In this document: positions 43,371-54,429 of the stretch, one piece after another
Layout of the letters: every line of letters begins with the position of its first letter
How positions within the stretch are numbered: the stretch's first letter is position 1
From: Neoceratodus forsteri
Lineage: Eukaryota > Chordata > Ceratodontiformes > Ceratodontidae
Length of the DNA: 64,000 bases
Assembly (NCBI GenBank): GCA_016271365.2
Contig: CM028129.1
Span: 1,008,195,501 to 1,008,259,500, forward strand
Reading direction: 5' to 3'
Program-made: the position numbers and the translations under genes
Notes under the pieces: model-generated
Databases searched by the model: none
Seen by the model: only the letters and a program-made list of their open reading frames with translations
What the model was told of the DNA's origin: nothing

Positions 43371-43560
43371 TCTTCTTTGGAGGTATCTCAGTAGTCAGGT
43401 CACACCATAGGAACTTCACCGTTGGTGAAGCAGGATCCACACTGAAGATTTTCCAGCAGTACCATTGGACCACGCACAGTGACATCAACAACCATATAAA
43501 GGCGTGAGTGGCCCCACTTCCTCCTCAGTTCTCTCCCGCCATCAACTCTTGATTGCATGG
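43371..43560 (+). promoter_or_regulatory. D10 left ITR with promoter
   Basis: It begins TCTTCTTTGGAGGTATCTCA. TATAAA at 43495-43500 is followed by CAGTTCTC at 43526, a 31-bp spacing. The same pair occurs inverted in the right ITR (complement of CCTATAAAGG near 58500 and of CAGTTCTTTC near 58480). Confidence 0.72.
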
Positions 43561-43667
43561 GTCTTAGCAGAAGCTCTGTCGCAGTTCGTGCCATTTTTGC
43601 CTACTTTTTTTTTCTTGTACCCTGACTTTTATAATTTCTTTTAAAGAAGAGATTCCTTTACCTCATT

Positions 43668-45475
43668 TATGTCAAGATTTACTCCTGCTACATCTTTCTT
43701 ATTCACTGCCGCTGTAGAAAGAAGATTGCTTCTTCAGATGACCACAACCTCTGTCTGCTGTCTTGGGCCTGACCACGACATCTCTGACAGAAACTGAATC
43801 TCACAACCCTTAGGCGATGCAAAAAGGCTTTGAAGAAATTTGTTATGGAGCAGCATGTAGCCAGTTCTGGGCAAGGGTCCCCTGGGGTCCCTCCTTCCCA
43901 GTTGCCAGTGGGTTTCTCAAGCTCCCAGGCTTTGAAGGCCCGAGACAAGTCCTTTTGGGTAAAAAGACTGTGAACTGGACCGCCCCACACACACCTAAGC
44001 GGTGCTTCCAATCCCCGACAGCTTCTTCTTCCTCCTCCAGGGGCACTCGGCTGTAGCTGCACCAATGCCTTTTTCTGTTCATGCCTCTGCTTCTCCCATG
44101 TTCTTACCAACAGTGCCTTCTCCCGCTTCTCAGGGAGGCCAGACCTCAACCCCCGGGTTGTCAGCTCTGCATTCATCGACCCTTGGGTTGTTGATGCCAG
44201 CCCTTCCATCCTGGCCTGACACTTCCCCAGGACCTTGGATGTGGGGGTCCCTTGGGTTCTCAAGACCTGACAGATGGCTGATTGTGCCCTGTATCGGTGA
44301 CCCCTCCACAGCCGACGCACCCTTCTTCTGCCGGCGACCTAAACACTATTTTGACCCAGATACTATGGCCCTGGTGCACCAGTTGGGCTCATACAGACCT
44401 GGGTCCCCTCTGCCATCAACCGCCCCTCTGTAGTCAACACTTATTTGACCATCTTGGCTGAGCCCCATATGGGGCATCCTTGGTACGTCGCTCGTCAGAC
44501 CTCAAGTTAGAACAGGTCATCACTGAAGAGGAGTACCATCCTGATCTCTTCTTTCCTGAGGAAGGGGAGGAGGAACCTCTTTTTCTCAGATAGGTCCACT
44601 GCTTCTTCAGTAAGTGAGTACTCTGTTAAACATACTCCCAGGTCCCCTCCTGAAGATACCACCTTTTTTAATGTCATGAAACAGCTGTCCACAGTTGTGG
44701 ACTTTCACACTGAGGAAGAGGATGCCACCAGGAGAGATCTGGTAGACTTCTTGGAGATTCCAGAATCTCCCCCTAAGGTCATTCCTCCTATTCTACCAGC
44801 TCTGTGGAATGCCACCACAGTGGCATAGCACCACCCAGATATGGTTCCTGCCATGCAGGGCAGACAAACTCTTATCAGGGCATGCCTTATTATGGCGCCC
44901 AACTTGAGACCGATTCTGTGGTTATTAAAGCAGCTCATGACAGGTCCAAGGTGCCCAAGCACTTTGGCTCCCTCCCCGTGACAGGGAATCCAGATGTATT
45001 GACCTTTGAGGTAAGAGGCTTTGTGCTTCCTCCACCTTGGGACTTCAGATTGCTAACTTTCTATCACATATGGTCAAGTACCAAAACACCATATGGAAGA
45101 AGGGCAAGGTGGCTGCCCAGGCCCTCTCAAACGGTTCCCCAGAAACAAGAGATTCTCAAATCCTTGCAGGCAACCAAGGATATTAGGAAACACCTTCTCA
45201 GGGCCTTGTATAACATTTCTGATACTGGCGCCAGGGCTGCTGCCACTGGTATTTGCCTTCGTAGGCACACCTGGCTGAGGGTCTCGAGTTTCACAGCGAA
45301 TGTCCAACAGAAGATGCTGAATGCCCCCTCCAATGACTCAAAACTCTTCGATCCAGATGTCCATGCCCGTCCTTTCATAAGGTGTCCCACAAGTCCAAAA
45401 CAGGCTTCCGTCCCCAGGGCAAATAGAAGGCCTCCTCTGGCTTACCTACCCCCTCTTCCTCAGGCCCTGCCGTGA
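43668..45475 (+). pseudogene. D10 gag
   Basis: It starts near 43668 with MSRFTPATS. The zinc-knuckle-like block is reduced to SVCCLGPDHDIS (about 43753-43788). The frame 44002-44433 is Ser/Pro-rich. Later blocks are TDSVVIKAAHDRSKVPKHFG at 44915-44970, KEILKSLQATKDIRKHLLRA-like and RRHTWLRVSSFTANVQQKML (45260-45320) in frame 44804-45475. A frameshift lies near 45000-45100. Confidence 0.75.
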
Positions 45476-45479
45476 AGTG

Positions 45480-46545
45480 ACCCAGGGGTGACAGATCAGT
45501 CTCTGCCTGACTCCTTGACAGACCCTCTTCTTCCGGTCCCCTACCAAGCGGTGGTGGTCGGAGGTCAGTTCTCCCTCCATCTTAACCAATGGAGAACCAT
45601 AGCTTCAGATGCCTGGATTCTTCAGATTATAGCCAGGGGTCACACTCTGGAGCTTGTAGAACAGCCCCCAGAGACTCCTTAAGTACCCCTCGGCCCATGT
45701 AATGGTTCTTCAGGAGGAAGTACAGTCCCTTCTGTGGAAAAAGGCCATCGAACCAGTGCCCAGGTGGCAGAAGAACATGGGATTCTACTTCAGGTTCTTC
45801 CTGGCTCCCAAAAAGAACTGGAGATCTGAGACCCACTCTAGAGCTCAAGGGCCTCAATCTTTATATCCAGTACAGAAAATTTTCGTGGTCACTCTGCAGC
45901 CTGCTGCCCCTACTCAAGCAGGGCAATTGGCTGTCCTCCTTAGATATGCAAGACAATAACCAGCATATCTCAGTTTGTCCGCCACAGGTGGTTTCTCTGG
46001 TTTCTTTTTCAGGGTGAACATTACCAATTCAAAGTATTGCCCTTTGGCTTATCCTCTGCGCCACGAGTCTTCACAAAATGCTTAGCAGCAGTAGCTGCTG
46101 CCTTTCAGAGAGAAGGCATGTACGTCTTCTCCTACTTGGACGATTGGCTCCTCCAAGCTCCGTCCAGAGATCAGCTCCTCCAGCTGTTTCACTCCTTGGG
46201 GTTAACTGTCAGTCTGCCCAAGTCTGACCCAGAGGTCGCAGTATATAGGGGGCGGTCCTGAACTCAGGGCAGGGCCTTCCTGCCTCAAAACAGGGCGGGA
46301 GTGCCTCATTTCCCACACTCAGGAAGTGTCCCAGAGCTGTTATGTTCCTACAAGGGTGTACTTGAGGCTATTGGGTCTCATGGCTGTGGCCATTGCCACG
46401 GTACTCTTGGTTAGACTGCACATGCAGGTGCTCCATGGACCCTCCAGGTGCAGTGGGACAACGCATGGATGACCTGGAGCAGCTAGTGCTGATCTCCTTT
46501 TCAGTCCACAGGATGCTCCAGTGGTGGATGGACCTCCAGAACCTG
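45480..46545 (+). pseudogene. D10 reverse transcriptase
   Basis: 45488-45682 gives VVVGGQFSLHLNQWRTIASD and GHTLELVEQPPETP then a stop. 45702-45959 gives LQEEVQSLLWKKAIEPVP and a shifted finger region. The palm motif is decayed (SSLDMQDN). 46037-46261 gives MPFGLSSAPRVFTKCLAAVA and FSYLDDWLLQAPSRDQLLQL with intact YLDD. The gene continues to WWMDLQNL and is cut by D11 at 46545. Confidence 0.84.
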
Positions 46546-46735
46546 ATCTTACTTCAAGGGTGCTCTTGCAGCAGGTGACACCTTTAGGACTGAAGCCGGC
46601 AGGTGCCAGGATTGGAAAACATCTAGCCTTAGATATACAGCGGAGACCGCCTCAGCCTGCCCCTCTCCCAACGTCACGTATGGTATAAAAGGGGCGATCT
46701 CCAGCCCACCCACAGTTCTTTTCCCGCTGTTTCCC
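46546..46735 (+). promoter_or_regulatory. D11 left ITR with promoter
   Basis: TATAAAA at 46684-46690 is followed by CAGTTCTTTTCCCGCTG at 46713, a 29-bp spacing. The sequence around both motifs is nearly identical to D4's promoter. Confidence 0.72.
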
Positions 46736-47899
46736 ATGCAAGTCGGCCCTCTGGATGTCTTCAGCTAGTTGACTGCCATTTTGAATCGCGCTTACCCACG
46801 TTTTATTTTTACCTAAAACGAATCTTCAAAGTTCTATTTGCATGTCTTCTCCATCCTCCTCAGTCGAGAGGTGATAAAGTATGCGTGCGGCAAACAGGTC
46901 CCTCATAAGGATGGCCTTTTGGCTTGCCTATTCTGCCTAGGCCCAGACCACGACATAGAGTCCTGGCAGCATTGCCAAGATTTCAATCAGTGCACTTGAG
47001 ACTGCTGCCAGAAGACCCCTGAAGCCTTCTTGATTACCAAAAAGCTAACCAAGATGAAAAAGGAGCTCCACCGAAAGAGTTCATCCTCTTCCCCGGCCTC
47101 TGGGGCCACCTCTTCTCACAAGAAGAGGAAATCGAGCGGCAAACACAAGCACCGGGAGAAGCATAGGGAGAAACCCTGGTGAGGATCCAGCTCACAGTCC
47201 CTGACCAAGTTGTTGACCATTTCTGGGTCTCCCCCAACGCGGGGGGTTGGCTCCTTCCACCATAGCAGCCCTTTCACCCTCCAGGCTCCCAGCGACCAAA
47301 CTTTCCTCCCTTATTACTGTTGTGGGAAAAGGTTCCTTGGGGCACGGAACCTCATCCCCCCGCCTCTCAAGCTTAAGCCCTTAGTCACCACGGGCTCTAA
47401 GCCGAGTGGCTCGGCCAGTGGTTCTTCGGGCGGCAGGCCCTTGCCTGTCGCTCTCCCGATCAGGGTGTCTGCTGAGTCCTCCCCGACGTCAGGAGCTTAC
47501 TCCTCCAGGCGATGCCCAGTACCGACAACCTCCTCCTCCAGCAAAGAGGGGCCTCTGTCCCACTTGGGAACCAGCTCCCCAATTCTGGTGGCGACTCCTA
47601 GGTGGCTGCCTGCTGAATTACCAGTTCGGCCCCAGCCTACGCTGGTACCTTTTACACCGGCCTCCCCAGCATCACCTCAAGTGACCCCGTCGCCACCTAC
47701 CCTCCTAAGTCTCTGGTTGGGCCTGACGCCCACCCTCAGCCGAAGCCCGAGGGCCCAACTCCCGATGGCCAGATGTCTAGTCCAGACCGTCCAATGCCAG
47801 ATGGCTCTGTTCCTCTGGGTAAGATGCCCGGTAGCCCAGATCAGCCTATACTGATGCCAGAGTTACCCCAGCCTGATGTCCAGACACTGGGGGCCCTCT

Positions 47900-50846
47900 G
47901 CATATGAATTTGCTACCAGAAATAGGCCACCTGGTCTATCAAGTCTGCTCAAGTCTGCAGCTAGCACCCTCACCTTGCAGCGGCCTGCCCCCCTCCCCTT
48001 CCCAATCACCCCCCACCTTGTCTCATCCCTTTTGAAACTACACACTGTCATACAGGCTACCACCTCCTCCGGTAGAACATTCCATTCTGCCGCGACCCTC
48101 TCCATGGAAACGTGTCTCCTCATTTCCGTCCTAAATCTTCTCCATTCCAGTCTAAGGTCGTGCCCTCTCATGTCCCACCCCCTTCCTCAGCCTGAGTATT
48201 CCTTCAGTGCCTGCCTTGTTTATCTGCTTTACGTACTTAAAGGTCTTAGTCATATCCCTCGGTCCCTTTTCTCTTCCAAGGAGTACATGTTCAGCTCTCT
48301 CAGCCTCTCCTCGTATGGTCTGTCCTCCAATCCCTGGATCATCCTTGTTGCCTTGCGTTGTACCCCTTCCAGTAATTTTACATCCTTCTTCAGATATGGG
48401 CACCAGAAGTGCACAGAGTACTCCAGGTGTGGCCTGACCAGTGCCCTGTAGAGAGGCAGGATCACCTCCCTGCTCCTGGAGGAGATCCCTCTCGTGATAC
48501 AATGAGCATCCTGTTGGCTTTCACTGTGGCTGTCCTACACTGCTCTGTATTGTTCATCTTCCCCATTACAACCACCCCTAGATCCTTCTCCTCCTCGGTG
48601 GAACCTTGCGGCACCCCTCCCCGCCAGTAACCCCTCCCTGTGTTCTTTGCTCTAAAGTGCAGGACTTTACACTTTTTCGCATTGAACCCCAGCTGCCACA
48701 CTTCCAACCACTCCACCAGTTTGGTTAGGTCGCCCTGCAGCCCCTGCCAAGCTGCTATATCATCCACCACTGCCCCCAATTTGGTATCTTCAGCTAACAG
48801 ACTGATCTTATTCTTGATGCCATACGAGATGTCCTCTATGAATATTCCTAACAGCACTGGCCCCAGTACCAATCCCTGCGGCACCCCGCTCGTCACAGCC
48901 CTTGGAGATGAGAGGTTCCTCCCAACCCTCTGCTGTTTCCCCTGCAGCCAATTCTCAATCCATTTACCCATCTTGGTCCCCACCCCAACATATCTCAACT
49001 TCCCTCCCATGCGGCACCGAATAGAAGGCCTTACTGAAGTCCAAATATATGACATCCACCGCATAACCCTTAACCAATTCCCTCGTGACCAGGTCATAAT
49101 ACTCAACTAGGTTCATCTGGCAGGATTTTGCGGAGGCAAAACCCATGCTGGTGTCTGTCCTGAAGCCCATCGTATTCCATAAAGGTCACCGGCCTCTCCT
49201 TAAGTATTGTCTACATCAACTTTCCCACAATGGAAGTTAAGCTTACTGGCCTGTAATTACCCGGCTCATCCTTTGGTCCACTTTTATGGATGGGTACCAC
49301 GTGGGCCATCCTCCAGTCATGCGGTACGCATCCTCTGTCCAGGGAGGTATTGAATAGTTCTGCCAGCGGTCCAGCCAGGATCTCTGCCATTTCCCTCAAC
49401 ACCCTGGGATGTATGCTGTCTGGTCCTGGTACCTTATCCACCCTCAGAGCCCTTAACCCCTCCAACACCCTACCCTCAGTGATCACCCCGTTGGTTACCC
49501 CGTCTCCCTCCCACCCCCTGTGGTAGCTGCCATCCTTTCTCCCTCATGAATACAGAACAGAAGTACTCTTTCAGAGCCTCTGCCTGATCCACCCCTTTCT
49601 CTGCCCCCTCCCCCATCCTTCCTGATCCTCCCTATCTGGTCCTTGCAGCTCCTTCTTTCCCATATGTATATGAAGAAGTCCTTTTCCCCATCCCTGATAC
49701 CCTCCACCAGCCTCAATTCCCTGGAGGCCTGAGCTGCTCTGACTCCCCTGATAACTTCCTTGGACTTCTTCACATACTCCTTCCTATCCTCCCCCTTCAC
49801 GGATTTCTTGTTGTTCTTGAACACTGAGTCTTTTTTTAGCACTCACCATTTCTAAGACCCCTCTACTTAACCAGCTCGTTTTTTCAGCGCTTCGCTTTTT
49901 GCTCTGCAATCTGGTACGTCTCAGTAGCCTCCAATATCCCCAATTTGATTTTTTCTCATTTCTGATTCACATCCCAGTGCGGCTGTATTCCTTCCAGATG
50001 CCCCCTTAAGATTTCACCCATCCTGCCAAAGTCAGCCTGTCCACCATCCTGGTCCCTGTACCCACTGCTTCTCTGCTTGTATTAAGTGTGAACCACACTA
50101 AGTGGTGGTCACTCCCAGCCAGTGGGTCCTCCACCTCCACCTCTCTTACAGCCTCCCTGTTGGCCTGAACTAGATCCAGTGTATTCCCCAACCTAGTCAG
50201 CTCAGTGACCATCTGTGCCAGGAAGCAGTCCTGAAAGGCATCCAGGAGTATTTGCTCACTAGCACTTGAGGTGGCTGGGGTACCCCAATCCACTCCTAGT
50301 AAATTGAAGTCCCCCATGATCATTGTGTTACTTTCCCACACACCTTCCTAATTTGCTCCACCAGCTCCCTGTCCAGGTCTTCCACTTGAGTCGGTGGTAA
50401 GTATACCACACCCATCCTGAGAATCCTATTCCTCATGTCCTGGAATTGCATCCACAAGACCTCTGTCCTACCCTCCTCCCCTTCTTCCCTTGCACACTTT
50501 ATCCCTTCCCTACATCGCTACCCCTCCCCCTTTGCCCCTATCCTTCCTGTAAATCCTATACCTTGGGATCCCAGTCCTGGTGTTGGTTAGCCCATGTTTC
50601 TGTGATGGCAGCTATGTCCACCATCCCCTCTTCCAACAGAGTCTGTAGTTCTGCGGTTTTGTTCCCCAGACTCCTTGCATTCAAGGAGACAACCCTCTTA
50701 AGATGTTCCCTTACACTCCTTACCCAATTTCCCAACCTTCTCCTTTTAGCCAGTCCCTCCTCCTTCCAACCCAGTTTGTATGGGGGTAGGCTTGTTTCAC
50801 CTCTCCGGAGAGCCTTCCCTTCGGCAACCCACTCGCCACCCCCCAC
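47900..50846 (-). pseudogene. LINE ORF2: endonuclease and reverse transcriptase
   Basis: In order on the minus strand: endonuclease N-terminus VVSLNARSLGNKTAELQTLL, DIAAITETW (50700-50590); endonuclease core MIMGDFNLLGVDW and DPLAGSDHHLVWF (50320-50100); linker 49842-49495; RT DKVPGPDSIHPRVL, VPIHKSGPKDEPGNYRPVSL (49430-49230); GVPQGLVLGPVLLGIFI (48895-48845) and LLAEDTKLGAVV, where the catalytic ADD is AED. C-terminal [16 protein letters not shown] and [12 protein letters not shown] (48450-48340), ending with LEWRRFRTEMRRHV. Stops and shifts make it inactive. Confidence 0.9.
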
Positions 50847-50879
50847 CTAGTTTAAATTAACCTTTGTTTCTATGTTTTC

Positions 50880-51270
50880 TTATAACCTCTGTTTTAGCAC
50901 CCCCTTCCCTGCTCAAATGTAATCTGTCCCCTGCATAAAGATCCCTATTGTCCCAGACCCTGGTCCAGCCTCCCACTAACCCGTACCTCTTGGATTGACA
51001 CCAGTTTCCCAGCCAACTGTTGAATTCATTTATCCTACCCTTCCTTCCATACTTGCCCTGGGCAGTGGGAGTAGCTCAGAGAAGGCCACTGAGCTCCCTA
51101 CCTCCTCACTTAACTTACCCAGTTCCATGAACCTCTCCCTAACCATCTCTGCCGTTTCTTCTGCCAAGTCATTTATACCTATGTGAGCACCACATGTGGT
51201 GTATGCCTTTCCCCTCTTTGCACACTTGAGAATAGCCTGTCCAGTCCCCCGACACCAGACACACCAGCCC
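50880..51270 (-). pseudogene. LINE ORF1 part with SGNH-esterase-like domain
   Basis: 51290-51030 on the minus strand encodes CGAHIGINDLAEETAEMVRE, where GIND corresponds to the GxND block of SGNH hydrolases, and AFSELLPLPRAS. In the frame just downstream follow INEFNSWLGNWC and NRDLYAGDRLHLSREG, whose DxxH is the usual catalytic Asp-His pair. Esterase domains of this kind are known in ORF1 of CR1/L2-group LINEs. The catalytic serine block is not covered. Confidence 0.78.
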
Positions 51271-52579
51271 TGCTGCCTAATCCTCCACAAGCTCTGAATG
51301 AGTTTTTTGCAGCCTGGTGGGCCTATTTTGAGGACAGAGGCCCCCAGGGAACCCTCTAAGCCTATTCCTCAGGGGCCACCTCTGGACAAGCCTCTGGTTC
51401 GCCCACCCACCTCCTCCTCCTAGGTGGACTACTCCAACACCGGATAGGGACAATACCCTTCTTCCTAAAAGATGTCCGCACAAGCACCCTCATTTGCCTT
51501 CCCCAGATCTAGGGGATTCTGATGGTTATTTCTCCTCCTCTTCAGGCTGCGAGGACTCCGACCTTCCTTCGGAGCCCGAGGGCGGTAAGGATACCCCTCA
51601 TTTCCCTGCCTGTCGACCATCCTTTATGGATGTAATGCGGCACATGCAGCAGTTGGCTGGGACACCGAGGATCTGAAGCAACATTGATTGGCCTCCTTCC
51701 TCAGAAGGAAGGACACACAATCCATGGTGGGCCCCTCCGCTTGTAGAGTCCTGTAAGGACTTCAACAGAGTGGCCTGGAAAAGTCCCTTTTTCATGCTGG
51801 CTGTCTCCAAGAAGTCAGACTGGCTATATTGTGCTCCCAGTGAGGATCCCTTTTACGGGGAGCACCCGGAGGCAGACTCTGTGGTAACTGATGCTGCCCA
51901 TGATCGCTCCAGGCACCCTTGACACCACAGTACACAACCTCCGACAAAGACTCCAAGCAGTTTGACCAGTTGGCCAAAAAGGTTTATTCCTTGGCTATGT
52001 GTGCTATAAGGTCTCAGAATTTTTTTGCCCACATGGTTCAATACCAGAATGCCCTGTGGGACAAGGCGGTGGAGGTGGCTCAAGTCATTCAGATTCCCCA
52101 GGTAGGGCAGAATTGATGGTCATCTTAAAATCAGGCTCGGACGTAGGCAACTACGTCCTCCGAGCCTCTTATGATACGGTGGACTCCTCGGGCAGGGCCG
52201 TGGCCTCTGCAGTCTGTATCCGTCGTCATTCATGGTTGAAAGTGTCCGGTTTCGCTCTGGACGTACAGTCTAAAATCATGGACGTATCTTTCGGGGACCC
52301 AGTTCTGTTTGGCGAGGACTCGCAAAACATCATTACTCTCCTGCAGGAATCTGGGAAGGCTATCAGATCTGTACACACCATGGACAAATTCCAGCCCAAA
52401 CAGCATCCTAAGCAGTCCTTTCGGAGGAAAGCCGGACAGCAATCCAGGGGTCAGCAGCAGAGAGCAGGATTTAAGTGCAAGGCTTCCACACCAGCTTCTG
52501 GATTTTCTACCCCTTTGGCTCCAAGAACCTCTCAGGCCGCACTGCCCCTCCCCAGCTCCTTGGCCTGACTCATTGTCCG

Positions 52580-53560
52580 ACCCCCCCCCCCGCTGGCCGA
52601 GGTCTTAGAGGAGGCGGTGGGGGGTTAGTTTTCCTTGTACATAAAGATAGCATCATATAACCACAGATCAGTGGGTTCTGCAACTCGTCAAAAGGGGCAT
52701 ACTCTGGAGTTCACAGAGATGCCCCCAGACAACCCACCGGTCCACTCCCATTATTCTCTGTCTCACAGCACTCTCATTGCAGAGGAGATCCAGGCCCTCC
52801 TGCAAAAGCGAGCCATACAGACAGTCCCTCTGGCATAACAGGGGAAAGGGTTTTATTCCCACTTCTTCCTGGTGCCAAAGAAAACCAGGGATCTGCATCT
52901 TATCCTCAACCTCAGCCACCTGAATCAGTATATCAAGTACAAACTATTCTGGATGGTAACTCTGCTCGGTCTCCTCCCTCTCCTTCATCGAGGGGATTGG
53001 TTATGCTCCCTGGACATGCAGGACGCATACCTCCACATTCTGATTTTCCAACCGCCCAGGAGGTTCCTTCGCTTCCACTTCCAGGGAAGTCACTACCAGT
53101 TTCAGGCTCTACCCTTCGGCCTGTCCTCAGCCCCCAGGGTTTTTATCCAATGCCTCACAGTGGTGACTGCAGCTCTAAGGAGATGGACATTGTCTTCCCT
53201 TACCTGGACGACTGGCTGCTGACCGCTCCCACCAAGGACTGGCTACTCCACACAGAGCAGGCCACCTTTTCCCTGTTTCAGGACCTAGGGGTTACTTTAA
53301 ACCTACCCAAGTCCTCCCTTTGGCCAAGCCAATGGCTGCTATACATAGGGGCCGTTTTGGACACGGCACAGGCAAAGCCTTTCTCCCTCAAGACAGAGCA
53401 GAGCGTCTTCAGATGCATGCTCAGCAGAGCTATTCATCTTGCCAGTTCCAGGCCAGATCTGCCCCAAGTCTTTTGGGACACATGGCAGCTGCCATCGCCA
53501 CAGTCCCCCTGGCCAGACTGTACATAAGGGTGATTCAGTGGAACCTGAGAGTTCAATGGG
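52580..53560 (+). pseudogene. D11 reverse transcriptase
   Basis: 52635-52838 gives GHTLEFTEMPPDNPPVHSHY and EEIQALLQKRAIQTVPLA then a stop. 52872-53222 gives LNLSHLNQYIKYKLFWMVTL, the palm LCSLDMQDAYLHILI, RRFLRFHFQGSHYQFQALPF and PRVFIQCLTVVTAALRR. A one-base shift near 53185 moves FPYLDDWLLTAPTKDWLLHT (YLDD intact) into frame 52997-53527, which continues LQDLGV-like, YIGAVLDTAQAKPF. Confidence 0.88.
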
Positions 53561-53599
53561 ATCAGCGTTTTAGACGACGTAGAGCAACCAGTCTTGGTG

Positions 53600-54420
53600 T
53601 CAAATCCCATATGACCGGCAGTAGCATGGTGGTTGAATTCCTCCAACATTTCCAGAGGGGTTTGCCTACAGAAGGAATCCCCCAGTCAGATCCTAACTAC
53701 AGACACATTGGGCCAGGGTTGGGCAGCCCACCTGGGAGGCTGTCAGACTTAAGAGACATGGTCCCAACACGAGCTCCATCTCCACATCAATGTCCTGGAG
53801 ATAAGGGCAATTCTTTATGCCCTTCAGGTCTTCCGGACAGTCTTGCTATCCGGCCCCCTGTTAGTCCAGACAGACATGTCAGTGGTCTTTTACATAACCA
53901 AGGGGGGGGGATTCATTCCTATCCCCTCTGCAGGGAGGCCATGCGAGTGTGGGCATGGGCAGTGGACCATCACCTGGACTTGATAGCAGTCCATGTTCCA
54001 GGTGTGCAAAACACACTGGCTGACAGTCTAAGCTGTTCTCAGTCCAGGGCCCACAGGTAGGAACTTCATCCCTCGGTAGCCGAAGAACTCTTGGACAGAT
54101 GGGGATGTCCAGAACTGGATCTGCTTGCCTCCCCATCCAATGCAAAACTGCCCAGTTTTTGCTCGCCAGATCCAGGGCCTGGTCTTTTCTGACAAGACGC
54201 ATTGTTCCTCTCCAGGACGGGGAGGTCATTTTCGCGTTCCCTCCCTTCCCTCTATTACAGAGTTCTTCTCAAGCTGCAATGAGAAGGAACAGAGATGATT
54301 CTGGTGGCACCTTTCTGGTCGCATCAGATTTGGTTTCCACTTCTCTAGCAACTCGCAGTGGAACCTCCAATTTCCCTGCCACTATGATCAGACTTGCTCT
54401 CTTAGGAGCAGGGAACCCTG
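53600..54420 (+). pseudogene. D11 RNase H and methyltransferase-like domain
   Basis: RNase H is split over frames: the first box is in the region of 53690-53720, LHINVLEIRAILYALQVF in one phase and HSYPLCREAMRVWAWAVDHH, VHVPGVQNTLADSLSCSQSR in frame 53320-54060. MT has LLDRWGCPELDLLASPSNAK (about 54090-54140), a decayed PPF region (FPPFPLL, 54238-54256) and MILVAPFWSHQIWFPL near 54296-54345. Confidence 0.76.
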
Positions 54421-54429
54421 GTCCATCCA

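Larger units (their letters stand above)
47898..51270 (-). mobile_element. CR1/L2-type LINE, near full length, antisense in D11 gag
   Basis: Read on the minus strand from about 51270 down to 47898, it has an ORF1 esterase-type part, an AP-endonuclease, a linker, a reverse transcriptase and the CR1 C-terminal domain. Its 3' end carries GCAGACTTGATAGACCAGG (near 47930), the tail phrase seen in the CR1 fragments at 28400 and 33280. At about 3.4 kb it lacks some 5' sequence. D11 gag codons flank both sides. Confidence 0.9.
46842..52570 (+). pseudogene. D11 gag, interrupted by a LINE
   Basis: It starts MSSPSSSVER at 46842, followed by stops. The zinc-knuckle-like block CACGKQVPHKDGLLACLFCL, GPDHDIESWQHCQDFNQ (one cysteine replaced by tryptophan) is in another frame (46887-46991). 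A Pro/Ser-rich region runs to the LINE edge near 47898. After 51276: LNEFFAAWWAYFEDRGPQG, DSVVTDAAHDRSRHP, then 51999-52568 with LRASYDTVDSSGRAVASAVC, RRHSWLKVSGFALDVQSKIM and a basic Gln-rich end. Confidence 0.8.

Noticed and set aside
50880..51270. Host lipase/esterase gene
   Set aside because: The GxND and DxxH motifs are followed on the same strand by LINE endonuclease and RT, so it is the ORF1 esterase domain of a CR1/L2 LINE.
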